DNA of 19,140 nucleotides, taken from NCBI RefSeq assembly GCF_003217515.1, contig NZ_QJSX01000032.1, forward strand, positions 1 through 19,140, written 5' to 3'. Of this stretch, positions 13,204-19,140 are shown piece after piece (positions within the stretch are counted from its first letter, which is position 1; every line of letters begins with the position of its first letter). Under the pieces are notes generated by a model. The model did no database searches, was not told the origin of the DNA, and saw nothing but the letters and a program-made list of their open reading frames with translations. Position numbers and translations under genes: made by a program. Source of the stretch: Deinococcus yavapaiensis KR-236 (lineage in GTDB: Bacteria > Deinococcota > Deinococci > Deinococcales > Deinococcaceae).

Positions 13204-14175
13204 TTGGACACCAAGCGACCGCAACTCAAGGCCCGCGTCGATGGGAACTACGGCGAGTTTACGCTGGAACCTCTCAAGCGTGGCTACGGCGTAACGATCG
13301 GGAATCCGCTTCGCCGTATCCTTTTGTCCTCGATTCCTGGGACCGCCGTCACGAGCGTGTACATCGAGGACGTGCTGCACGAGTTCTCCACTATTCCCGG
13401 CGTGCGCGAGGACGTGATTCAGATCATCCTGAATCTCAAAGAACTCGTCGTGAAATTCCACGCGGCGGGGCCTAAAACGCTCACCCTGCGCGCTCAAGGC
13501 GAAGGTGTGGTGCGTGCGCGCGATTTCGAGGTGCCTTCCGACGCTGAAATCGTCAATCCTGATCTGGTGATCGCCAACCTCGCCGAGGACGGCAAACTGG
13601 TGATGGAAGTGCGAGTCGAGCAGGGCGAAGGCTACGTACCGGCCGACAAGCACGCCACGAAAGACCGCATCAACTCGATTCCCGTCGACGCCGTGTACAC
13701 GCCGGTGCGCCGGGTGGCGTATCACGTCGAGAACACACGCGTTGGACAGCAAACCGATTTGGATCGTCTGATTCTACGAATTTGGACGGATGGCTCGGTC
13801 GATCCGCAAGAAGCGCTCGACAGCGCCGTGGATATTCTGCGCGACGAGTTGAGCGTGTTCGGCAACGTGGAAGTGCTCGCCCCGGCCGAACGTCTGCCCG
13901 AGCCGGTCGTGCAAGAGCCCGCGCCGGTTCTGAATACGACGATCACGACCGATCCTGGGTACGCACCGACGAGCGAGCCTCCCAAGGTAACGCTCGAAGG
14001 GTTGGGACTCACGACGCGCGTGCTGCACTCCCTCAAGGAGGAAGGCATCGATTCCGTCGACGCTCTGTGCGCGTTGTCGGACCGTGATCTGAAGAAGGTG
14101 CCAGGCATCGGGGAACGTTCCCTTGATGAAATAAAAGCGCAACTCTCGCAGTTCGGGCTGAGCTTGCGTGATTGA
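13204..14175 (+). CDS. rpoA: RNA polymerase subunit alpha
   Basis: A 323-aa alpha subunit. The N-terminal domain (about 1-228), which dimerises and assembles beta/beta', has GYGVTIGNPLRRILLSSIPG and EDVLHEFSTIPGVREDV. A Pro/Thr-rich linker lies near 233-261, and the C-terminal domain at 262-323 holds the helix-hairpin-helix VPGIGERSLDEIK. Aligned with the E. coli UP-element contact set, Arg265 and Lys271 are kept (Arg272 here) but Asn268 is His275. TTG start at 13204 with GAGGTGA at 13194-13200; MDTKRPQLKARVDGNYGEF matches the Deinococcus protein I recall. Gene order S4-alpha-L17 is standard. Confidence 0.98.
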   Translation: MDTKRPQLKARVDGNYGEFTLEPLKRGYGVTIGNPLRRILLSSIPGTAVTSVYIEDVLHEFSTIPGVREDVIQIILNLKELVVKFHAAGPKTLTLRAQGEGVVRARDFEVPSDAEIVNPDLVIANLAEDGKLVMEVRVEQGEGYVPADKHATKDRINSIPVDAVYTPVRRVAYHVENTRVGQQTDLDRLILRIWTDGSVDPQEALDSAVDILRDELSVFGNVEVLAPAERLPEPVVQEPAPVLNTTITTDPGYAPTSEPPKVTLEGLGLTTRVLHSLKEEGIDSVDALCALSDRDLKKVPGIGERSLDEIKAQLSQFGLSLRD

Positions 14176-14206
14176 GGCGAGGCCTCGAAGAGAAGGAGAT
14201 TGAATC

Positions 14207-14557
14207 ATGCGTCACGGCAGAGCCGGTCGCAAACTCGGTCGGACCAGCAGTGGTCGCGTCGCGCTCGCGCGCGCACAAGCGACTGCCCTGCTGCGCGAGG
14301 GTCGTATTCAGACGACCCTCGCCAAGGCCAAGGAATTGCGCCCTTACGTAGAAAAGATCATCACGACCGCCAAGGAAGACAGCCTGCACAACCGCCGCAA
14401 CATCCTGCGTGATATTCAGGACGTGGATGTGGTGCGCAAGCTCTTCACGGAGATCGCTCCGAAGTACGCCGAGCGTCCCGGCGGTTACACCCGTATTCTC
14501 AAGGTCGGCGTGCGTCGTGGTGACGCCGCCCCTGTCGCCCTGATCGAACTCGTCTGA
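14207..14557 (+). CDS. rplQ: 50S ribosomal protein L17
   Basis: A 116-aa L17 near the tunnel exit. Conserved start MRHGRAGRKLGRTSSGRVAL, then ATALLREGRIQTTLAKAKEL, and the end segment ERPGGYTRILKVGVRRGDAAPVALIELV. AGAAGGAGA at 14191-14199 precedes ATG 14207. It is the last gene of the ribosomal cluster; its stop (14555-14557) sits at the base of a long inverted repeat. Confidence 0.98.
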   Translation: MRHGRAGRKLGRTSSGRVALARAQATALLREGRIQTTLAKAKELRPYVEKIITTAKEDSLHNRRNILRDIQDVDVVRKLFTEIAPKYAERPGGYTRILKVGVRRGDAAPVALIELV

Positions 14558-14617
14558 GGTTCAAATGACAGAGAGCCCCACCTCGTTTCGAGGTGGGGCT
14601 CTCTGTCATTTGAACTT
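14557..14617. terminator. Bidirectional terminator, 27-bp perfect inverted repeat
   Basis: The arms 14559-14585 and 14589-14615 are exact reverse complements around a 3-nt loop (TTT), and the pairing can be extended to 14557/14617 through one G-T pair. The core is GC-rich (AGCCCCACCTCG) and the outer ends are AT-rich, giving ATTTGAAC after the core on both strands. It lies between the convergent rplQ and trxA and touches both stop codons. The symmetric design fits a shared terminator for both transcripts. The T-tracts are short, so termination strength is uncertain. Confidence 0.85.
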
Positions 14618-14942
14618 ATTGGACGACGCCGAGGTGCTTGTCGATCAACTTCTCGAATGACCGCTTGGGTTGAGCGCCGACAACGCCTTCGACGGGTTGA
14701 CCGTCCTTGAACAGAATCAGCGTCGGAATGCTCATCACACGAAACTGCATGGCCGTCGCCTGGTTGTCGTCAACGTTGACCTTCGCGACTTTGACTTTAC
14801 CGTCGTACTGGCCTGCCAGTTCTTCCACGACCGGGGCGATCATGCGGCACGGTCCGCACCAAGGAGCCCAGAAGTCAACGAGCGTGAGGCCTTCGGCAAT
14901 TTCCTGCTTGAAGTTCGCGTCGGTCAGTTCGATCGGTTTCAT
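14616..14942 (-). CDS. trxA: Thioredoxin
   Basis: A 108-aa thioredoxin, the cytosolic disulfide reductant. The active site WCGPC is at residues 28-32 in VDFWAPWCGPCRMIAPVVEE, and the cis-proline is Pro73 in MSIPTLILF. Start chosen at ATG 14942 (MKPIELTDANF); the frame is open further upstream but that part is not thioredoxin. Directly upstream (in gene sense) is CATAAT, 7 nt before the ATG, suggesting a nearly leaderless transcript; there is also AGGGAT very near the start. The stop TAA lies at the foot of the shared terminator. Confidence 0.96.
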   Translation of the reverse strand: MKPIELTDANFKQEIAEGLTLVDFWAPWCGPCRMIAPVVEELAGQYDGKVKVAKVNVDDNQATAMQFRVMSIPTLILFKDGQPVEGVVGAQPKRSFEKLIDKHLGVVQ

Positions 14943-14949
14943 GATCCCT

Positions 14950-14955
14950 ATTATG
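14950..14955 (-). promoter_or_regulatory. Candidate -10 box of trxA
   Basis: On the - strand this reads CATAAT, five of six matches to TATAAT. It ends 7 nt before the trxA ATG, so transcription would start about at the ATG. No clear -35 is seen 16-18 bp further upstream. Leaderless genes with such spacing are common in Deinococcus, which supports the reading. Confidence 0.4.
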
Positions 14956-14987
14956 CAAAGTAAAGCGTGTGTGGACTGCCACTCGCC

Positions 14988-14993
14988 TACAAT
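14988..14993 (+). promoter_or_regulatory. Candidate -10 box of the DUF309 gene
   Basis: TACAAT matches TATAAT at five of six positions and ends 6 nt before GTG 15000. It would give a leaderless transcript of the DUF309 gene. It is separated from the opposing trxA -10 by 32 bp, so the two promoters would overlap in their -35 regions. No good -35 is seen. Confidence 0.4.
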
Positions 14994-14999
14994 CTGGAG

Positions 15000-15317
15000 G
15001 TGCGAGCGACATGGCGAGAAGGCCTGAAGTTGTTCAACGAGGGACGCTACTGGGAAGCCCACGAAGCGTGGGAAGCCCCGTGGCGGCAAGCCGAGGGGCG
15101 AGAGCGTGCCTTGCTGCAAGCGCTGATCCTCTTGGCCGCCGCCATGCACAAGCGACTGGCACACGGAAGCTTGACTGGCCGTAACTATTACAAGGCGCTG
15201 AAATACGTGGAGCAGTTCGCCGAACCCTTCGAGGGTGTGGACGTACGACGGGTGGCGAACGACGTGAGACGGGCGCTGGATGACACTTCGTTCAAGCCTT
15301 GCATCGTCGAAGTTTGA
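15000..15317 (+). CDS. DUF309 family protein
   Basis: A 105-aa protein of the DUF309 family (function unknown). The hallmark is LFNEGRYWEAHEAWEAPWRQ at residues 11-30, with the conserved Glu19, His21, Glu22, Trp24, Glu25 and Trp28, followed by LLQALILLAAAMHKR with His50. Conserved His and Glu on neighbouring helices could bind a metal, but this is only inferred. It is helical, with no signal peptide or membrane segment. Start GTG 15000 lies 6 nt below TACAAT and fits a leaderless start; GTG 14967 in the same frame is the alternative (116 aa). Divergent from trxA. Confidence 0.85.
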   Translation: MRATWREGLKLFNEGRYWEAHEAWEAPWRQAEGRERALLQALILLAAAMHKRLAHGSLTGRNYYKALKYVEQFAEPFEGVDVRRVANDVRRALDDTSFKPCIVEV

Positions 15318-15346
15318 TTGCCTCGCCCTGGTTCTCCGGGTATCCT
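15318..15346 (+). promoter_or_regulatory. Candidate promoter of the NYN-plsX-mscS group
   Basis: TTGCCT (15318-15323), a 17-bp spacer, TATCCT (15341-15346): each matches four of six consensus bases and the -10 fits TANNNT. It begins right after the DUF309 stop. The predicted start near 15353 would give a leader of about 75 nt that includes the palindrome CTCATGAG (about 15360-15367) and an AT-rich stretch at 15382-15411. Confidence 0.4.
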
Positions 15347-15428
15347 GGAACGACCCTTACTCATGAGGGACGATCGACGCAAGTTAAAAATCGGCATTTA
15401 AGGATTTGATTGCAGGGTGAGGAGTCAG

Positions 15429-16028
15429 ATGGAACGCGTTGCTTTATTCATTGATGGCGCAAACGTATACGCGGCCGCCAAACGGCTTGGCTGGAATTTC
15501 GATCATCGTAAGATCTTGGAACACTTCGCGAGTTTCGGGAAGCTGTACAACGCGTTTTATTACACGGCCGTACCTTACCCGATGGACGACAAGCAAAAGC
15601 GTTTCATCGACGCCTTGACTTATATGGGGTACACGGTACGAACGAAGCCGCTTCGCGAGCTCACCGACGAGACCGGCGAGACGCATCGCCGCGCCAACCT
15701 CGATATCGAACTCGTGACGGACTTGCTGGCGACGTCCGATCTGTACGACACGGCCATTTTGCTGACGGGCGACGGAGACTTCGAGCGTCCCGTGGAAGTG
15801 CTGCGTTACAAAGGCAAGCGAGTCATCGTCGCGAGCATTCCCGAAATGACGAGCTACGAACTGCGCAACGTCGCCGACGAATACGTGGATCTCAAGGACA
15901 TTCGCGCGTCCGTCGAGCGCCCCGGCTACCGTTTGCCGTCCGAGCTGCGAGGCTCGGAAAGCCGGCCGTTCTACGTGACTGGAAGCTCGGCCTCCGAGGA
16001 CGGCGACGACGACCGCTTGGAGCGCTAG
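15429..16028 (+). CDS. NYN domain (LabA/DUF88-type) putative nuclease
   Basis: A 199-aa protein with a PIN-like NYN domain. It starts MERVALFIDGANVYAAAKRL, with the first acidic residue Asp9 and Asn12. The remaining acidic cluster is Asp92, Asp98, and Asp115/Asp117 in LLTGDGDFERPVEVLRYKGK. This set is what NYN RNases use to hold Mg2+. Residues 163-199 form a low-complexity tail with many Ser, Glu and Asp. Start ATG 15429 with GAGGAG at 15419-15424; the frame is open to GTG 15417 but that overlaps the ribosome binding site. Only 1 nt separates it from plsX, so the two are likely co-transcribed. Substrate unknown. Confidence 0.9.
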   Translation: MERVALFIDGANVYAAAKRLGWNFDHRKILEHFASFGKLYNAFYYTAVPYPMDDKQKRFIDALTYMGYTVRTKPLRELTDETGETHRRANLDIELVTDLLATSDLYDTAILLTGDGDFERPVEVLRYKGKRVIVASIPEMTSYELRNVADEYVDLKDIRASVERPGYRLPSELRGSESRPFYVTGSSASEDGDDDRLER

Positions 16029-16029
16029 C

Positions 16030-17034
16030 ATGACCGCCATGAACGTCGAACCCTTACCGATCGCCCTCGACGCAATGGGCGGCGACTCGGGCGCGTCGCC
16101 GAACGTGGAGGGCGCGGTCGCCGCCGCTCGCGTCGGTGTGCGTGTCCTGCTCGTGGGTGATCCCGTGCGTCTGCACGCCGAGCTCGGCAAGCATGCTGCC
16201 GCCGACTTGCCGCTCGAAGTCGTACCTGCCGTCGACGTCATCGGCATGGACGAGCACGCGTCGGACGTGCGGTCGCGAACGGAAGCGAGCATCAACGTGG
16301 CGACCCGTCTCGTGAAGGATGGCAAGGCCTGCGCCGTGGTCAGCATGGGGCACAGCGGCGCGACGATGGCCTCCGCGCTGCTCACGCTGGGCCGCCTCAA
16401 GGGCGTGGACCGTCCGGCGATCCTGGCGCACGTTCCGACGCAAAAGGGATTCGCGGCGCTCCTCGACGTCGGCGCAAACGCCGACGTGAAGCCGCAATAC
16501 CTCGCGCAGTGGGCGCGCCTGGCGTCGGTGTATTTGGGCGTCGTGGAAGGGCGTGATAAGCCCAGCGTGGGTCTGCTTTCGATCGGAGAGGAGCCGCACA
16601 AAGGCAGCCAACTCGTCCTCGAAGCGCACGCGCTGCTCAAGGAGGCGAGCGGGCTCAACTTCTACGGCAACGTGGAAGGCAAGGATATCCTCAAGGGCAC
16701 GACGGACATCGTCGTCACGGACGGCTTCACCGGGAACGTCGTGCTGAAGCTCGCGGAAGGCGAAGCGAAGGTCATCTTCGGCTGGGTGCGCGACGCCCTC
16801 ACGAGTAGCGCGACCGCCAAGATCGGCGCCCTCCTCGTGCGCCGAGGCCTGCGGTCCGTCGCCGACAAGCTCGACCCCAGCACGTACGGCGCGCAACCTC
16901 TCTTGGGTGTGCGCGGCCTCGCCTTCATTGGGCACGGGAGTGCCGACGCCAAGGCGGTCAAGAACGCCCTCTTGCGGGCGGCTCGCGCCCGTGACGCGGA
17001 CTTGCTCGGCCGGTTGTCAGACGCCTTGGGGTAG
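16030..17034 (+). CDS. plsX: Phosphate acyltransferase PlsX
   Basis: A 334-aa PlsX, a peripheral membrane enzyme that converts acyl-ACP and phosphate to acyl-phosphate, feeding PlsY in phospholipid synthesis. Recognised by IALDAMGGDSGASPNVEGA (11-29), SMGHSGATMASALLTLGR, the ALLDVGANADVKP segment, SIGEEPHKG, and VTDGFTGNVVLKLAEG. Full length compared with the usual 330-345. ATG 16030 has GGAG at 16019-16022; ATG 16039 (MNVEPLPIAL) is a later alternative. The common partners rpmF and fabD/fabH are not adjacent here; instead it lies between a NYN gene and an MscS gene. Confidence 0.96.
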   Translation: MTAMNVEPLPIALDAMGGDSGASPNVEGAVAAARVGVRVLLVGDPVRLHAELGKHAAADLPLEVVPAVDVIGMDEHASDVRSRTEASINVATRLVKDGKACAVVSMGHSGATMASALLTLGRLKGVDRPAILAHVPTQKGFAALLDVGANADVKPQYLAQWARLASVYLGVVEGRDKPSVGLLSIGEEPHKGSQLVLEAHALLKEASGLNFYGNVEGKDILKGTTDIVVTDGFTGNVVLKLAEGEAKVIFGWVRDALTSSATAKIGALLVRRGLRSVADKLDPSTYGAQPLLGVRGLAFIGHGSADAKAVKNALLRAARARDADLLGRLSDALG

Positions 17035-17046
17035 CATCGACGTTCG

Positions 17047-18162
17047 ATGAACACGGTTCTCTCGACCCTCAATCGCCCCGACACTTGGTTCGAGCTGCTC
17101 GTCGCCGTCCTGTTGGTCATCGGCGCATGGCGCCTCGGCTCGAATTTGCTGGACCTGATCACGGCACGCTTGCCAGAGAGGACGCGCCGCGCCGCCGTGT
17201 TGGTGTGGACGGCCGCTGCCGCGTTCGTGCTGTGCGCGGTCGCGGCGAACATCTTGGAGGCGCCGCTCGCTTGGCTCGCCGAACCGGGCGCGCTCATCGG
17301 CGCGTACTTCCGGGAGACCATCGGCCGCGTCTTGGCAATCGTGGTCCTCGCGTCCGTCGCGTGGAGTCTCGTGAGCGCCGCGTCGGCGCGCATCGTGCCT
17401 GCCGACGAGTTCACGCGCCGCTCGGTGCGCGTGCAAACTCTCAAAGGCGTCGTCGAGAGCACCTTGCGTGTCGTGATTGTCGTCGCCGCGCTCGTCACGG
17501 TGATGCAAAACGTTGGGCTCAACGCGACGACGCTGCTCGCCGGGGTGTCGGTGCTCGGCCTCGCCGTGAGCTTCGGCGCGCAAAGCCTCATCAAGGACGT
17601 CATCACCGGCTTCTTCATCCTGCTCGAAGATCAGTACGGCGTGGGTGACGTCGTCACGATCAATAACGGGCCGCTCACGGGCGTCGTGGAACGCCTCAAC
17701 TTGCGCGTGACGATGCTGCGCGCCCTCGACGGCACGCTGCACGTCGTGCCGAACGGCCAGATCTCTACGGTAAGCGTCATGAGTAAAGACTGGTCGCGGT
17801 TTGTGGCGGCCGTGGGCTTGCCGCCCACGGCGGACGTGGACGTCGCCTTGTCGGTTCTGACGAACGTTTCGCACGACCTTTACCGAGATGAAGCTTGGAC
17901 TCCCAAGTTCCTGGAGGAGCCCACGGTCGAGGGAGTGACGAGCATCTCGAAGGACGGCTTCGAGGTGCGGGCCCTGTTCAAGGTGCTGCCCAAAGAGCAG
18001 TGGGCGGTCGGACGAGAATTCAACCGCCGCATGAAGCACGCCTTGGACGAGGCAGGGCTGGGCGGCCTGCGACCTCAACTCATGGTGCTGCGCCGAGAAG
18101 ACGGCGCGGACCCCGATGAGAAGGGTCCGCGCGGCGATGGGCGGCAACTGCCCGAGTCTTGA
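17047..18162 (+). CDS. MscS-family mechanosensitive ion channel
   Basis: A 371-aa MscS-type channel of the cytoplasmic membrane that opens on osmotic downshift. Predicted membrane segments near 14-37, 48-68, 91-113, 138-155 and the pore helix 161-181; the pore region reads LLAGVSVLGLAVSFGAQSLI (163-182), with the small-residue pattern of MscS TM3. The next segment FFILLEDQYGVGDVVTIN and GVVERLNLRVTMLRALDGTL mark the beta domain, followed by VPNGQI. With five helices it is larger than E. coli MscS. ATG 17047 is 12 nt after plsX; the ribosome binding site is weak. The C-terminal 20 residues are charged and disordered-looking. The stop directly abuts the ftsH stop. Confidence 0.92.
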   Translation: MNTVLSTLNRPDTWFELLVAVLLVIGAWRLGSNLLDLITARLPERTRRAAVLVWTAAAAFVLCAVAANILEAPLAWLAEPGALIGAYFRETIGRVLAIVVLASVAWSLVSAASARIVPADEFTRRSVRVQTLKGVVESTLRVVIVVAALVTVMQNVGLNATTLLAGVSVLGLAVSFGAQSLIKDVITGFFILLEDQYGVGDVVTINNGPLTGVVERLNLRVTMLRALDGTLHVVPNGQISTVSVMSKDWSRFVAAVGLPPTADVDVALSVLTNVSHDLYRDEAWTPKFLEEPTVEGVTSISKDGFEVRALFKVLPKEQWAVGREFNRRMKHALDEAGLGGLRPQLMVLRREDGADPDEKGPRGDGRQLPES

Positions 18163-19140
18163 TCAAGCAAGCTTGGGCGTAGCGGGTGGAAGCGGATCGA
18201 GTTGTCCGCCCGACAGCAGCTTTTGGAATTCGTCGCCCGTGAGCGTTTCGCGCACGAGGAGTTCACCGACGATGCGGTGCACGACGCCCAAGTGTTCGCT
18301 CAGCAAGTGCTTCACGCGAAGGTACTGCGTGTCAATGATGAGTTTGACTTCGTCGTCGATGGTCTGCGCGATGATCTGGCTGTACGGGGAGCGTTCGGTG
18401 AAACCGCCGAGGAACGTCTCGTTCTCGTTGTTGTACGCGACCTTGCCGAGCTTTTGGCTCATGCCCCACTCGGTGACCATCTTGCGGGCGATGTTCGTCG
18501 CCTTTTGGAAGTCGTTTTGCGCGCCCGTGGTGATCTCGCCGAAGGTGACTTCCTCGGCGGCTTGCCCAGCGAGGGCGACGGCGATCGTATCCTCCAGGAC
18601 TTCACGGCTGTAGTGGATGCGATCGGTCGGGAGGGGCAGCATGTACCCGGCGGCCCGTCCGCGCGGCACGACGGTGAGCTTGTGCACGCGGTCCGCGTGC
18701 GGCAGCAACTGCGCCACCAGGGCGTGTCCCACCTCGTGGTAGGCCGTGACTTTCTTGTCGTGCTCCGGCACCAAGCGACTCTTGCGGGCGGGGCCCATGA
18801 GGACGCGGTCGGCGGCTTCGTCGAGGTCGTGCATCGTGATTCGGCTGCGTCCGTCGCGCGCCGTGAGCAGGGCGGCTTCGTTGAGCAGGTTCTCCAAGTC
18901 CGCGCCCACCATGCCGGGCGTGCGCTGAGCCAACACGGCGAGGTCGACGGTGGGGTCGAGGGGTTTTTTACGAGCGTGGATTTTGAGGATCATTTCTCGG
19001 CCGCGCACGTCCGGCGCGTCCACCACCACTTGCCGATCGAAGCGGCCCGGGCGCAGCAACGCCGCGTCCAGCACGTCCGGACGGTTCGTCGCCGCCAAGA
19101 TGATGATGTCGTGCTTGCTTTCGAAGCCGTCCATTTCCAC
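18163..19140 (-). CDS. ftsH: ATP-dependent zinc metalloprotease FtsH, C-terminal part (partial)
   Basis: 325 residues visible; the gene continues beyond the window edge (the first visible codons are VEMDGFES, mid-AAA domain). FtsH is a membrane-anchored hexameric AAA+ protease for quality control of membrane and regulatory proteins. Seen here: the second region of homology ILAATNRPDVLDAALLRPGR with the arginine fingers, the lid helices with NEAALL, the zinc site HEVGH (visible residues 135-139; most FtsH have HEAGH), and the third ligand region TTGAQNDFQKATNIARKMV with Asp210. The C-terminal tail is short. The Walker A and B and membrane helices are outside the window. Confidence 0.96.
   Translation of the reverse strand: MEMDGFESKHDIIILAATNRPDVLDAALLRPGRFDRQVVVDAPDVRGREMILKIHARKKPLDPTVDLAVLAQRTPGMVGADLENLLNEAALLTARDGRSRITMHDLDEAADRVLMGPARKSRLVPEHDKKVTAYHEVGHALVAQLLPHADRVHKLTVVPRGRAAGYMLPLPTDRIHYSREVLEDTIAVALAGQAAEEVTFGEITTGAQNDFQKATNIARKMVTEWGMSQKLGKVAYNNENETFLGGFTERSPYSQIIAQTIDDEVKLIIDTQYLRVKHLLSEHLGVVHRIVGELLVRETLTGDEFQKLLSGGQLDPLPPATPKLA

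Noticed and set aside
14967..14999. Extra N-terminal residues of the DUF309 protein from GTG 14967
   Set aside because: They lie over the -10-like TACAAT, have no ribosome binding site and fall outside the conserved domain, so the later GTG is preferred, though not proven.
15444..16658. 404-codon open frame on the - strand opposite the NYN gene and plsX
   Set aside because: The product is low-complexity Ser/Arg/Ala rich, and the + strand genes beneath it have intact catalytic motifs.
17014..17037. Promoter for the MscS gene (TTGTCA and TAGCAT at the plsX end)
   Set aside because: The spacer is only 12 bp, too short for a sigma-70 promoter; co-transcription with plsX is simpler.

Overview
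The window is the main ribosomal-protein chromosome segment of a bacterium in the Deinococcota, most likely Deinococcus or a close relative. The L14, S4, S5, L5 and RpoA sequences match what I remember of D. radiodurans over long stretches. The RNA polymerase alpha C-terminal domain carries the lineage-typical RVLHSLKEEGI segment. Several genes start with GTG or TTG, and some start codons sit about one helical turn below a -10 box, as in the leaderless mRNAs common in Deinococcus. No database search was possible, so the genus is an inference.

Layout, + strand from 1 to about 14560: end of tuf (EF-Tu); the S10 block (rpsJ, rplC, rplD, rplW, rplB, rpsS, rplV, rpsC, rplP, rpmC, rpsQ); the spc block (rplN, rplX, rplE, rpsN, rpsH, rplF, rplR, rpsE, rpmD, rplO, secY); adk; infA; and the alpha block (rpmJ, rpsM, rpsK, rpsD, rpoA, rplQ). 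Most junctions overlap or are under 15 nt, with five TAATG and two TGATG stop/start overlaps, so translation is probably coupled. The exceptions are gaps of 55, 48, 144, 78, 52 and 145 nt, and nearly all of them hold hairpins.

A 27-bp perfect inverted repeat closes the ribosomal cluster and also serves the convergent trxA gene (- strand). Then follow a divergent DUF309 gene, a NYN/LabA-type nuclease-like gene, plsX and an MscS-type channel on the + strand. The window ends in the C-terminal part of ftsH on the - strand, whose stop codon abuts that of the channel gene.

Two places deserve attention. First, the spc-block S14 is an 89-residue zinc-free protein with three of the four zinc cysteines replaced, whereas the Deinococcus/Thermus S14 I remember is a 61-residue zinc-ribbon protein; its C-terminal half still looks Deinococcus-like. 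Second, the 144-nt leader between this S14 and rpsH contains a chain of overlapping hairpins. These include a CCTCC that can pair with the rpsH Shine-Dalgarno GGAGG and whose first two bases also belong to a 9-bp hairpin. That is the layout of a translational switch, and I know of no described element with this form at this place.

No stretch over 300 bases lacks a gene. No tRNA, rRNA, CRISPR array, insertion sequence or prophage gene was seen.
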